A model generated the notes under the pieces. The model had not been told where the DNA came from. It saw only the letters and a list, made by a program, of their open reading frames with translations, and searched no databases. DNA of 64,000 nt from CAWAMR01 sp963783095 (GTDB lineage Bacteria > Planctomycetota > Planctomycetia > Gemmatales > Gemmataceae). The stretch lies in contig CAWAMR010000020.1 of the NCBI GenBank assembly GCA_963783095.1, positions 186,001 through 250,000 of the forward strand, written 5' to 3'. The translations under genes were made by a program, and so were the position numbers. Below, in pieces: positions 21,804 to 30,527 of this stretch. The stretch's first letter is position 1. Each line of letters starts with the position of its first letter.

Positions 21804-22268
21804 TCAAACTCCGAAAATGGCCTCCAACACACGGATAGCCGGAAAAAGAATCACCAGCGCGGGTATTGTCTGGATAGCAACGATGGCAATCGCTTTACCG
21901 CGCAAGGTCATCAAGAATTTGCTGTAAAGCTTGGTCGATACAATGATTGAAACCAGGATGAATAGGACACTTCGGCCAAAACCGATATTGTCGAGTACCT
22001 TGGACGTGTTCTCAGACGTGGATGCAATCATCCAGTTGATCGACATGCACACGAGAAGATTGGCGAAGTTTGTTCCTACGTTGATCTCGATACTGGTGTA
22101 CCAGCCCGGCACTTCGACGCTGGTTCGCCGACATGCAAAACGCAGAAGAGCAGCATTCGCTCCAATACCGACAACAATAATGATACAAGTAAGCAGCACG
22201 CTCTCTTCTCTCAATGTGGTTGGGAATTCAAGGTAGTAGAGGATAAAATCGGGACGCGGGATGCGCAA
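21804..22268 (-). CDS. Small polytopic membrane protein, unknown function
   Basis: Not recognised. Up to 154 residues with about four hydrophobic segments: LLTCIIIVVGIGANAALL, NFANLLVCMSINWMI, VLFILVSIIVSTKLY and AIVAIQTIPALVILFPAI. The start is unclear: a TTG at 22266-22268 lies in a palindromic repeat, so a TTG or GTG about 20 codons downstream is as likely. It is convergent with the PIN toxin gene and divergent from recA. Integral inner-membrane location is inferred from composition only. Confidence 0.5.
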   Translation of the reverse strand: MRIPRPDFILYYLEFPTTLREESVLLTCIIIVVGIGANAALLRFACRRTSVEVPGWYTSIEINVGTNFANLLVCMSINWMIASTSENTSKVLDNIGFGRSVLFILVSIIVSTKLYSKFLMTLRGKAIAIVAIQTIPALVILFPAIRVLEAIFGV

Positions 22269-22464
22269 AAACCCCGATTATGCCTTTTCCTGCACACCGC
22301 ATCCCGAAGTGCGAAAATATTCCTTCCCTACTGACCTCCCATCTGTGGCTCAAGTGGGTACACTACTTTTACCAAAACAATGACCTTCTCATTCTCTTAA
22401 CCCCTTCAAATACTGGGGAAGTGAAACTCCTATTTCAAAACCAGTCAAACCAAAGGGCGATTTT

Positions 22465-23565
22465 ATGGCGGAAATGAACAAAGACCTCAAAACCGCGCTC
22501 TCGGCCATCGAAAAACAGTTCGGCAAAGGCTCGATCATGCAGCTCGGTGAGATGGATTCCGTATCGGGTGTGGCGGGTATTCCTACCGGCTCTCTCAGTC
22601 TCAACATTGCCCTCGGCGGGCACAGCTTGCCGCGCGGCCGAATCATCGAAATCTTCGGCAACGAATCGTCCGGCAAGACGACCATCGCGCTTCATGCGAT
22701 CGCCAACGCGCAAAAACTCGGCGGCGTTGCCGCCTTCATCGATGCCGAACATGCTCTCGATCCGTCCTGGGCCAAACGAATCGGCGTCGATCTCGATTCT
22801 CTTCTGGTTTCGCAGCCTAACAATGCGGAAGAAGCGCTGAAAATTGCCGAAATGCTGATCAAATCTAATGCGGTCGACATTATTGTAATCGATTCCGTGG
22901 CCGCGCTGGTTCCCAAGCACGAAGTCGAGGGCGATATCGGCGATAGTCACGTCGGTTTGCAGGCCCGTCTCATGAGCCAGGCGCTGCGCATCCTCAACCC
23001 GACGATCTCGAAAACCCGAACCTGCATGATTTTCATCAATCAAATCCGCCAGAAAGTCGGCGTGTTCTTCGGCAGTCCGGAAACCACCTCCGGCGGTCTG
23101 GCGCTGAAGTTTTACAGCTCCGTGCGGCTCGAAGTTCGGCGCTCCGTTGCCATCAAGGATGGCGATGAAACGATCGGCTCCGAGGTCAAGGTCAAGGTGG
23201 TCAAGAACAAGGTCGCACCGCCGTTCCGCACCGCCGAGTTCGGAATGATGCACGATCGAGGCATCAGCTACGAGAACGATTTGTTAAACCTGGGAGTCAA
23301 TGCGGAGATCATCGGCAAGAGCGGCTCGTTCTTCAGTTACGGCGATACCCGCATCGGTCAGGGCCGAGACAAGGCGGAAACCTTTTTGCGAGAAAATCCC
23401 CTCATCGCCGAAGAAGTGCGCGCGAAAGTTCTGGACTATCACGGAGTGCACCTCAACGGAACCCCAGAGATTCCACCCGGTCAGGAATGGGAAGCCAAAG
23501 AGGAGGAAGAGGTGCCGGAAGAACCAGTGAAGGGAAAGAAGAAGGAAAAAGAATCGGCGAAGTGA
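22465..23565 (+). CDS. recA: Recombinase RecA
   Basis: DNA strand-exchange ATPase and SOS co-protease. The 366-residue protein has the N-terminal MAEMNKDLKTALSAIEKQFG, Walker A GNESSGKT (residues 65-72), Walker B VIDSVAALVP, the L1 loop HVGLQARLMSQALR, IFINQIRQKVG and the L2 loop GSPETTSGG. It ends in an acidic then Lys-rich tail (EEEEVPEEPVKGKKKEKESA), longer in Lys than usual. ATG at 22465. I saw no LexA box that I would defend in the 200 bases upstream. A small GACGCGAAGCGTC hairpin 20 bases after the stop could help end transcription. Frame intact. Confidence 0.98.
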   Translation: MAEMNKDLKTALSAIEKQFGKGSIMQLGEMDSVSGVAGIPTGSLSLNIALGGHSLPRGRIIEIFGNESSGKTTIALHAIANAQKLGGVAAFIDAEHALDPSWAKRIGVDLDSLLVSQPNNAEEALKIAEMLIKSNAVDIIVIDSVAALVPKHEVEGDIGDSHVGLQARLMSQALRILNPTISKTRTCMIFINQIRQKVGVFFGSPETTSGGLALKFYSSVRLEVRRSVAIKDGDETIGSEVKVKVVKNKVAPPFRTAEFGMMHDRGISYENDLLNLGVNAEIIGKSGSFFSYGDTRIGQGRDKAETFLRENPLIAEEVRAKVLDYHGVHLNGTPEIPPGQEWEAKEEEEVPEEPVKGKKKEKESAK

Positions 23566-23774
23566 TGCGAATTCATGGATGACGCGAAGCGTCTTCGGTC
23601 TGGGCACCCTGTATCCAAGGTGGGCGGCTATTGTGCTAAACTATTGCCGTATAGGATTTACGGCAATTTATTCTTACGGTGGCATGGATGTGAAGAAGCA
23701 ATGATCGAATCACCTCACTTGGTTCCTCAGGGGGTTATCCATCCATATATGATACGCTCGACCCGTCGATTCTG

Positions 23775-25229
23775 TCAGATCCGTAGAACCATTTCGATAA
23801 AAAGTCTGAGAAACCGCAAACGGTTATCGAGCTTGCTGGGGAAGGTACAAGTACACATCCACAATGTTGTCGTAATAATCAAAGCACTCTTCTGGATATG
23901 CAGTCTATGCGAACAATTCGCACCCAGCCAGCTTCCCAACGGTTCGGGCTTACCGGCGCACGGGCTGGGCACGACTATCCAGACCCGTTTTGCGCCTAAC
24001 ACCTCGCGCTGAATCGCGTTGATGGTGTTCGAGTAACGCATTCCAATCGGTTCAATTCCTGGTGTGCAGTAATGCTTTAGCAATGCGGGAGAAAAGCTCA
24101 GAACCTTGTCGCCTTCCTGCCACTGATTGGAGATAAAGCGGGCAGCAGTGCGATAGTCGTAGCAGTCGCCATCGGCATAATGACTTACCAGACTGGGAAA
24201 GTTCATGAGGCAGGCCAGGACAATCCAGGCCTTTGCCGCACAAGGACTCTGGAGGCGAAGACCTTCATAGATTCGAGCGATCCCGCGCCCAGCCAGCGTC
24301 AAAATGCCCAGGCTCATCGGGAAAATATAGCCCGGATGGTACATCACAATGCAAGGGAGAATCACTGCGGAGCTAACCCATACAGCTCCCCAGACCAGCC
24401 AATACCAGTCTTGCTCCGAGCTACCCCGGCAGGCGGCAATGATCCCAACCCCGGCCAACATCGCAATGGGCCAACCCAACTGAGAAACGGCGGCCAGAAG
24501 CGAAGCAACGGGGCCATATCCCCAGGTTTCGCCCGTATTCCAGCCCGTCGCCAGGGGCACGATGTAAGCAGCGCTGCCGGCCACCAGCGAAATCGCTCCG
24601 AATACGGTCCACCAGGCCCAGCGCCGGAGTTGGACATCCGCAGTGATGTAGGCAGCTGCGAAATAGCCAAGGAACAGTCCACCCCAGAGGACTGCCAGCA
24701 GAGTATGCGTGAAGACTGCAACCCCGGCGAGCAAACCGGCCAGGCCGTACCAGGACAGCGAACGGCGATAGACCGCCTGTGCTCCGGCCAACATGCACAG
24801 CGATGCCGTGAGGCAGGCCGTCATATAAAAGCGATTTTCCTGGCTGCGGTGGATGTGCTCCGGCCACAGTGCGATGAGTAAGGCCGTTGCCAGAGCCGTC
24901 GGCTGGCCCAGTGGTCCGGTCAACAGCAGAAAGACAAGGACGACTTGAACCATTCCCAGCAAAGCGGGGAGGACTCGGCTACCGAATTCATCCCGACCAA
25001 AGCACCGGTAGCCCAGATCGTGGAGGAAATAGGTCACGGGTATCAGTTTCGGAAGCCGGCTCAGTTGATTCGACTGGCCATCGTCGCCCTGGATAAAGCG
25101 ATCGGTTTCCGAGACCGTGGCCAGTTCATCTCCGTAGAACGGCCAGTCCCCGAGCCGATAGAATCTCAGCGCCCCGGCGAGCAATCCCAAACCCAGAGCG
25201 ATCAGAACCAACCCGCGCGTACCTGTCAT
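23775..25229 (-). CDS. GT-C glycosyltransferase, ArnT/PMT-like membrane protein
   Basis: A 484-residue polytopic protein that probably transfers a sugar from a polyprenyl-phosphate donor on the outer face of the cytoplasmic membrane. The first loop after TM1 has YGDELATVSETDRF, matching the acidic catalytic loop of GT39/GT83-like enzymes; about ten further hydrophobic helices follow (for example LPALLGMVQVVLVFLLLTG, GLAGLLAGVAVFTHTLLAVL). ATG at 25227-25229 behind AGAGGGA; a longer reading would translate the upstream inverted-repeat element and is rejected. The C-terminal soluble part (HYADGDCYDYRTAARFISN) resembles the periplasmic domain of such enzymes. Substrate unknown. Confidence 0.75.
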   Translation of the reverse strand: MTGTRGLVLIALGLGLLAGALRFYRLGDWPFYGDELATVSETDRFIQGDDGQSNQLSRLPKLIPVTYFLHDLGYRCFGRDEFGSRVLPALLGMVQVVLVFLLLTGPLGQPTALATALLIALWPEHIHRSQENRFYMTACLTASLCMLAGAQAVYRRSLSWYGLAGLLAGVAVFTHTLLAVLWGGLFLGYFAAAYITADVQLRRWAWWTVFGAISLVAGSAAYIVPLATGWNTGETWGYGPVASLLAAVSQLGWPIAMLAGVGIIAACRGSSEQDWYWLVWGAVWVSSAVILPCIVMYHPGYIFPMSLGILTLAGRGIARIYEGLRLQSPCAAKAWIVLACLMNFPSLVSHYADGDCYDYRTAARFISNQWQEGDKVLSFSPALLKHYCTPGIEPIGMRYSNTINAIQREVLGAKRVWIVVPSPCAGKPEPLGSWLGANCSHRLHIQKSALIITTTLWMCTCTFPSKLDNRLRFLRLFIEMVLRI

Positions 25230-25282
25230 TCGACGATCCCTCTTGTCGGCAGTTGTACTCCTCACGCTCCGCGTGGGTACCT

Positions 25283-25423
25283 GTTTAGCCAAAGGCGAGC
25301 GTCGAGGCGTAAGCTCGACGTGGACAGTCACCATACAGGGGCTGGGTTACCGGCGAACAATGAGCGCACGAGTGGTGGCAGTCCACGTCGAGCTTACGCC
25401 TCGACGCTCGCCTTTGGCTTAAC
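25283..25423. mobile_element. MITE-like inverted-repeat element, copy 2 (reversed core)
   Basis: A 141-base copy of the element at 9655, core inverted relative to the other two. It is itself bracketed by TGTACTCC...GGGTAC (about 25252-25280) and GATACCCGTG...GGAGTACA (25425-25444), another pair of complementary arms, suggesting insertion into or association with a second palindrome. Confidence 0.85.
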
Positions 25424-25459
25424 TGATACCCGTGTGCGGAGTACAGCTTTGTCCTGGAA

Positions 25460-27869
25460 CTAAGGCTGGTTGTCTTCAAACCATTTGATCCAGTAAGCGC
25501 ACGTCCGAATGTCCGATGTCCCATCGAATGCAGTATCGTGCATTCGCGCGTAGGCCGTGCGCATATGGTCAAGCAAGTCCTTGGCCTTGACCTGGTTCTT
25601 GAGAAATCTCTGACACTCGTACTGCTGCTTGAAGGCTTCGAGTTCCACGACCGTGCCCGTGTAGCGCTGGGTCATTGCATCGTACCGGCGCATTGCCTCC
25701 TCAAATTCACCGAGATAATAGGCGCAATCCGCGGCAAAGAAGGAGGTGCGCTTCAGCAGAACGGCATCTTCCCGGCTCAATTGGGATCCTATTTGCTGCA
25801 AGGCCGTTTCGCAGGCCTTGAACGGTGCGGAGGCGCGCTTCAATAACTCCATGTAGCGCGAGTGACACTGTTTGAACTTCGTATCGGCTTCTTGTTTCTG
25901 CTTGCTCGACGATGTCGGGTCGTTACGAACCTTGTCGGCTTCCTTGCAACGGTCCGACTCCATCCCGGCCTGTCGGTAATAACACAAGCCCAGTTGAAAG
26001 CGGGGGTAATTCGCTTTGGGTCCATCGGGATAATTGTCCAGAACGATGCGAAAGCGCGTCTCGGCCTTGGCGTATTCGCCTTGTTGAAACAGTGCATCGG
26101 CGATGAGTGTCAGTGCTTGCTGATGCAGTTCCTTTTCGTTGCCGATTTCACGCTCTGACAGCACCTTCTCCAGGTCGTCCAGAGCCCGGGTAATACTCTT
26201 GCCGTCCTTGCTCTGGATCATCATTTCCGCGAGCCGAACCCGGCAGCGCAGCAACGTCGTCCCCGGAAACTGTTCGCCCAGTTGGATACCGCTTTGAAAG
26301 CATATTCTGGCCTGGTCCTTGTTGCCAACTTTCAGGTAAAGTTCGCCCTTTTGCAGCCAGAACTCGGCCATGCGATCCATGGGATAACCGGCAACCCGAA
26401 TAGTAAAATCATCGAGTGTCGAGAGGGCTTTCGACAAATCGCCGATCTTCAGATACAAGTCGGCAGCCCGGCGCAGAAGATCGCCTTGCTCCACGGGCTT
26501 TGTCTTGAGGTCGGCCAGGGCCTGCCATTCCGCAGCAGCTTCGCGGACCCTTTTGATGCCCTCTTCCACTGTGCGCGGCGGATCTTTTCCTCGGTCATGG
26601 CCGGATTCAGCAGAGCCAGGCCCCAGGCTTCCAAGGTCTCGGCCGCCAGCTCGCGGTCGCGACCCTTCTCGGCAATCCGCACATAAGCGCGGGCCACACG
26701 AATCGACAGAGCATATTCTCCCGAAAGCCGGTACGACTCCGCCGCCTGTTCGTAAATGGCTCGGGCGGCCTTCAACTCCAAGAGAGAGTTCTGAAAGTGC
26801 TCGGGATCGGCCAATTTGGGCAAAGCGGTTTCGAGTGTTTGCGCTGCGAGATCCGCACTGTCCGGGATCGTTGAGTTGTAATTCCGCCAGTTTCAAGGCC
26901 GAGGCCAGTGCTTCATCGCCGCCGCTCTTGCGAAGTTGATCGAGCGCAGCGGCAGCATCGCTGCGACGACCGGCCTGAAGATAACAATCCGCCAGTTGAA
27001 AGAGCACGCGCGCTTTTTGGGGGGAAGTAATGTCTTTCAGTTCTTTGGCCTGTTCCCAGACCCGAATCGCCTGTCCCCAATCCGATTCCTTCTGATAACT
27101 TCGGGCCAACTGAATCTTGGCGGCGACGAGCATTTCCGACTGCGAATCGGCACCGATGCGGTCGAGAACCTTGCGCGCTTCCTCGAGATCATTCAACTCG
27201 ACGCACAGTTCGCCGAGCTTGAGGCGGGCCTGATTCAGGATTCGGTTTTGCGATTCCGTCCGGGCCGGCAAGACGCGCGAGATATTCTTTGAGACAGTCT
27301 CGAGCTTTTTTGGGTTCCGGCGGTTTGACTTTCAAATACATCGCGGCGAGAACCCGATTGGTTTCCGCGACATCATCGCTACCCGATAACGATTTCGTCA
27401 AGGCTTCGATGACCTTGGCCGGCTCGACATCGGTCATTGCCCATGCTTTGGCGAGACGAAAGGCATGCCGGGTTTGGTCGGCATCGGCGATGCCGCTCTC
27501 GCCGGCGGCCTCCAGATACTTCCGTGCCAGTCCCCAGTACTGGGTCGCATCCTCGGCATTGCTGGCCGCCTCGGCCACGATCAGGTAGGCGCTGCCCACG
27601 AGGTATTGAGTTTGCGGCAACAGTTCTGCCGGCGGCTCGCTCGACTGCACCTTGCGCAACAGGGTTTGAACCTGCCCGGCATCGGGCGGGGTCTTGTCGA
27701 CGGCCTGTCGCAAGGGGGTAAGGTCGCGCTGATAGCGTTCGGCGGGTGTCAGTTTCCAGAGCGGACGAAGATGCCAAGCGCCGATGATGGCGGCAATGCC
27801 GAGGAAAAAGACCGGGAACTGCCAGAGTTGGCCGGGTGAATTTCGCAAAGAGGCCGATACCGTGGCCAT
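25460..27869 (-). CDS. Membrane-anchored tetratricopeptide-repeat protein (three frameshifts)
   Basis: About 800 residues. The N-terminus MATVSASLRNSPGQLW leads to one hydrophobic helix (FPVFFLGIAAIIGAW), then TPR motifs over the rest: LLRKVQSSEPPAELLPQTQY, ARKYLEAAGESGIADADQTR, LGELCVELNDLEEARKVLDR, AADLYLKIGDLSKALSTLDD, YAKAETRFRIVLDNYPDGPK. Frame changes near 27265, 26870 and 26575 are each bridged by continuous TPR sequence, so the gene reads as intact apart from indels. Protein-interaction scaffold anchored by a single N-terminal helix; partner unknown. Start ATG at 27867-27869 behind AGGA. Confidence 0.8.
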
Positions 27870-27979
27870 AGAACGGACATCCTCAAGGCAAGCGCAATCC
27901 GTGCGCAACGATGGAATGCGAGATGGTAGTCAGAATTGAAGAATCGAGTCAAGAGCAGTCCAGGAAGTGGGGAGTGGGG

Positions 27980-28132
27980 GTGTAACCACTTTCTCTGGGG
28001 GTCGTAGCGGCGGCATCCTGCCGCCGAGAGTTTGCAGACGGCGGCTGGAAGCCGCCGCTACGACCTGTCCAGCCTGGTAGCGGCGGTTTCCAGCCACGGC
28101 TACGACCCCCTGAGAAGTTGGCTACCTACACC
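27980..28132. repeat. GTAGCGGCGGC palindromic repeat cluster
   Basis: Outer arms GTAACCACTTTCTCTGGGGG and its imperfect complement flank repeated GGTCGTAGCGGCGGC / GCCGCCGCTACGACC units, producing nested hairpins. It occupies most of the 360-base space between the divergent TPR and thioesterase genes; no other feature was seen there. Confidence 0.75.
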
Positions 28133-28229
28133 CGATCAAGACTTACGCGCTTACACTTCAGTCTCGGATTTCCGATCGCCACTCGTATGCTAACCGGCAA
28201 TTGCATGAACCTCCAACCGGTACAAATTA

Positions 28230-28634
28230 ATGTCCGAACCCTATATCGCGATTCAAGTCGTCATGATGCCGCGGGATACCAATCCTCACGGCACCATCTT
28301 TGGCGGCGTCATCCTCTCTCATATCGACATGGCCGGTGCCATCGCGGCCCGTCGGGAAGTCTCCTTGCGTGGCGGTGCGGAGAATCTTACTTTCGTGACC
28401 GTTGCCATTAACCGCGTCGAGTTCAAGCAACCGGTGCTGGTGGGTGATGTGGTGCGCTTTGAAACGACCTGCGTTCGCATCGGCAGAACCTCGGTGACGA
28501 TCCACATCAACGTCGAGGCCGAACGAGGTAAAGAACACCTTCGCGTCACGGAGGCCGAGGTCGTTTACGTCGGCGTCGACATCTCGGACGGCCAGCGGAA
28601 GCCGACGGTTCTTCTGCCTGGCCTCGAAAAATGA
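28230..28634 (+). CDS. Acyl-CoA thioesterase, hotdog fold (YciA/acyl-CoA hydrolase type)
   Basis: A 134-residue single hotdog domain. The segment PRDTNPHGTIFGGVILSHID is the family's catalytic stretch (Asn/His-Gly then GG..LS.iD), and RVEFKQPVLVGDVVRFETT is the conserved second strand region. By family knowledge it hydrolyses acyl-CoA thioesters as a hexamer in the cytosol, with chain-length preference not readable from sequence. Starts at an ATG in ATTAATGTCCGAACC. Followed by GACAAGGT repeats and then a second hotdog-fold gene on the same strand. Confidence 0.88.
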   Translation: MSEPYIAIQVVMMPRDTNPHGTIFGGVILSHIDMAGAIAARREVSLRGGAENLTFVTVAINRVEFKQPVLVGDVVRFETTCVRIGRTSVTIHINVEAERGKEHLRVTEAEVVYVGVDISDGQRKPTVLLPGLEK

Positions 28635-28748
28635 CAAGGTGACAAGGTGACCGGGTGACAAGGTGAAAGCGTATGTAAGAATATTGCTCGATGTCAGGCG
28701 ATGGTTTTTTTGTCACCTTGTCACCTTGTCACCCGCTCACCTTGTCAT
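28633..28748. repeat. GACAAGGT units and complementary CACCTTGT units
   Basis: Four GACAAGGT-type units (28633-28665, one altered to GACCGGGT) face complementary units at 28711-28748, giving arms of about 32 bases around a 45-base loop. Same unit as the long array at 2481-2606. Confidence 0.8.
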
Positions 28749-28899
28749 CTTCCCTACAACCATCATACTTTGCAAATGCGCGGCAGATTTCGTATACGGG
28801 GCGCTCATATTCGCTCATGCAGCAACTTGCCTTGACAGTCACCTCTCTCGTAAACTATCAACGAATACATTCTCTTCTTTCATAACAACCGAGAACTTC

Positions 28900-29421
28900 A
28901 TGTCGTTTTCGAGCATTCATTTGTACTACGATGATGTTGAGGTAGGCCAGGATTGGGAATCGCCGGGCCGTACCATAACTGAAACGGATATTGTCAATTT
29001 TGCCGGTATTAGCGGCGACTTCAATCCCATTCACATGGATCACGAGTTTGCCAAAACCACGCCGTTTCGCCGGCCCATCGCTCATGGCTTGCTGGTCTTT
29101 ACCGTAGGCAGCGGTCTGGGTGTGAACAGTCCGCCCATGCGAACGATTGCCTTCCTGCAAGTTCGCGAATGGAACTTTAAGGAGCCTATCTATATCGGCG
29201 ATACGATCCGCATTCGCAGCAAGGTAATGGAGAAAAATCTGCGTGGGCGTGGGCGTCGCGGCGAGATCGTCTGGTACCGGGCGCTGGTCAATCAGGAGGG
29301 CAAAGTCGTTCAGGAAGGCATCCTGGTAACGCTGGTCGAAGGACGGGCATCGATTCGCAACCGCCAGGTTCCTGAGCCGAGCGCGAACGGCGAACCCGCC
29401 GTTGTCAACCAAGAAGGATAG
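28900..29421 (+). CDS. MaoC-like dehydratase (hotdog fold)
   Basis: A 173-residue protein with the R-hydratase signature: FAGISGDFNPIHMDHEFAKT followed by IAHGLLVFTVGSGLG, providing the catalytic Asp and His pair. The family hydrates 2-enoyl-CoA or related thioesters. The sequence EWNFKEPIYIGDTIRIRSKV is the conserved C-terminal strand. The ATG at 28900 is preferred over upstream candidates, which would translate the repeat region. The extra C-terminal tail (PEPSANGEPAVVNQEG) is polar and probably disordered. Frame intact; the product of the preceding thioesterase gene could act on related acyl-CoAs, but the repeats between them argue against tight coupling. Confidence 0.87.
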   Translation: MSFSSIHLYYDDVEVGQDWESPGRTITETDIVNFAGISGDFNPIHMDHEFAKTTPFRRPIAHGLLVFTVGSGLGVNSPPMRTIAFLQVREWNFKEPIYIGDTIRIRSKVMEKNLRGRGRRGEIVWYRALVNQEGKVVQEGILVTLVEGRASIRNRQVPEPSANGEPAVVNQEG

Positions 29422-29512
29422 AGGTCAGAAGTCAGAGGCCTGAGGTCAGAAGTCAGAGGTCAGAAGACACGAATTTGATGATTATTCTGACTTCTGACTT
29501 CTGACCGCTGGC
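29421..29512. repeat. GGTCAGAAGTCAGAGG inverted repeat
   Basis: GAGGTCAGAAGTCAGAGG units at left are complementary to TTCTGACTTCTGACC at right, enclosing an AT-rich loop (CACGAATTTGATGATTA). Directly after the maoC-like stop codon, so it may form its 3' hairpin. Confidence 0.75.
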
Positions 29513-29669
29513 CTGGCCTCCGAACAATCGCTATTTCCCCTTCAATCCGCATTTCCCCGATCTTTTCACACCGAATTGAGCCGCTTTGATGTAGAGAGAC
29601 TCTTTGAACGCTTAATAATGAAGTGTGTTGATTGCGCCTTTGAGTTTACCTCTCTGCGAGAATCCATTC

Positions 29670-30239
29670 ATGAAGTATGTTTCGTCGGCTTATTGCCTTT
29701 TCCTCGGCATCGGAAGCACGATGCTCTTAGCGACAGGCAGCCAATTCTGTTCCACGGCATCCGCCGGCCCCGAATCGACTGTCTATCGTGCGCCCATCAC
29801 GGTCAAGGAACTGAAGCGCATGGATGCCTGCCAACTGGAGCAACTGTTTGCGCAGGGACAGGTCAATACGTTGCCGATTGGCGCAACGCGAGGCCAAGTC
29901 TTGTTGCGAACCGATGCCAAGCTGCCGCGCGTGCGCGCGAAGATGTCCAATCTGGCGTGGAAGGGGAAATACTTTGAACCGGATGGAGAAATCACCAACC
30001 AGTGGATCGGTTTCAAGGCTATAACGGGGCAAACCGTCATCGGTGCGAGTGTGTACGATGGCCGGCCCAGCATTGTGATAGAATACCCGCCGGGCACAGC
30101 GGTATTCGGCAACGCCCGCGATGAGATCCGAGAGATTGCACCGGGATTATATCTGGGACGGTTTTACGAGCGCTGCCCGTGCATGAAGCTGCAAGGATAC
30201 TTTGTGCTGGAATTGAAATCGTGTGGGTGTGGAAAGTAA
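29670..30239 (+). CDS. Conserved exported protein, unknown function
   Basis: A 189-residue protein with a signal peptide (MKYVSSAYCLFLGIGSTMLL, cleavage region ASAGPES). The mature part starts APITVKELKRMDACQLEQLF and contains GATRGQVLLRTDAKLPRVRA, WKGKYFEPDGEITNQWIG, VYDGRPSIVIEYPPG, EIREIAPGLYLGRFYER and ends with a CPCMK...KSCGCG Cys cluster. The DGRPSIVIEYP and EIREIAPGLYLG motifs recall a widespread family of exported hypothetical proteins, but I cannot name it. ATG at 29670. Frame intact. Likely periplasmic; a metal-binding role for the C-terminal Cys residues is speculation. Confidence 0.7.
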   Translation: MKYVSSAYCLFLGIGSTMLLATGSQFCSTASAGPESTVYRAPITVKELKRMDACQLEQLFAQGQVNTLPIGATRGQVLLRTDAKLPRVRAKMSNLAWKGKYFEPDGEITNQWIGFKAITGQTVIGASVYDGRPSIVIEYPPGTAVFGNARDEIREIAPGLYLGRFYERCPCMKLQGYFVLELKSCGCGK

Positions 30240-30346
30240 CCACACTCCTGACACAGCGCGGCCAAGCCGCAAGCAATGACCTGCCCAAGAATGAACCATG
30301 AGCGGCCCCGCTTTGCGACCCACGTCCTGAGAGGCCAGACAAAGGA

Positions 30347-30436
30347 CCGTAGGGTAAGCGTCTCGCTTACCGAATCCGCAGAGACAAGCACCGGTAGCGT
30401 TTTCGGGATTCGGTAAGCGAGACGCTTACCCTACGG
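30347..30436. repeat. GTAGGGTAAGCGTCTCGC inverted-repeat element, copy B
   Basis: A 90-base element: CCGTAGGGTAAGCGTCTCGC...GAATCC with its exact complement at right, core GCAGAGACAAGCACCGGTAG plus a few bases. Relative to copy A both arms carry matching changes (GGATAAG to GGGTAAG), so pairing is kept. It occupies the gap between an exported protein and the convergent parvulin gene, where nothing else was seen. Confidence 0.85.
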
Positions 30437-30527
30437 CGCTTTGATCGCCTTCAATTGTGTCAGAAAGACTCGCCAAACTTTCGCGCCTCTGCGCAACCGA
30501 CCCCGTGTCCGATAGGCGAGCCGATCT

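Noticed and set aside
22280..22464. LexA/SOS box upstream of recA
   Set aside because: No palindromic operator matching a known LexA consensus could be seen.
24040..24065. TTCGA-like T-loop string suggesting a tRNA
   Set aside because: No acceptor or anticodon stems around it; it lies inside the glycosyltransferase gene. No tRNA was found anywhere.
23775..25334. N-terminal extension VTVHVELTPRRSPLAKQV on the glycosyltransferase
   Set aside because: It is translated from the MITE-like element; the ATG at 25229 has a good ribosome site and begins the hydrophobic family N-terminus.
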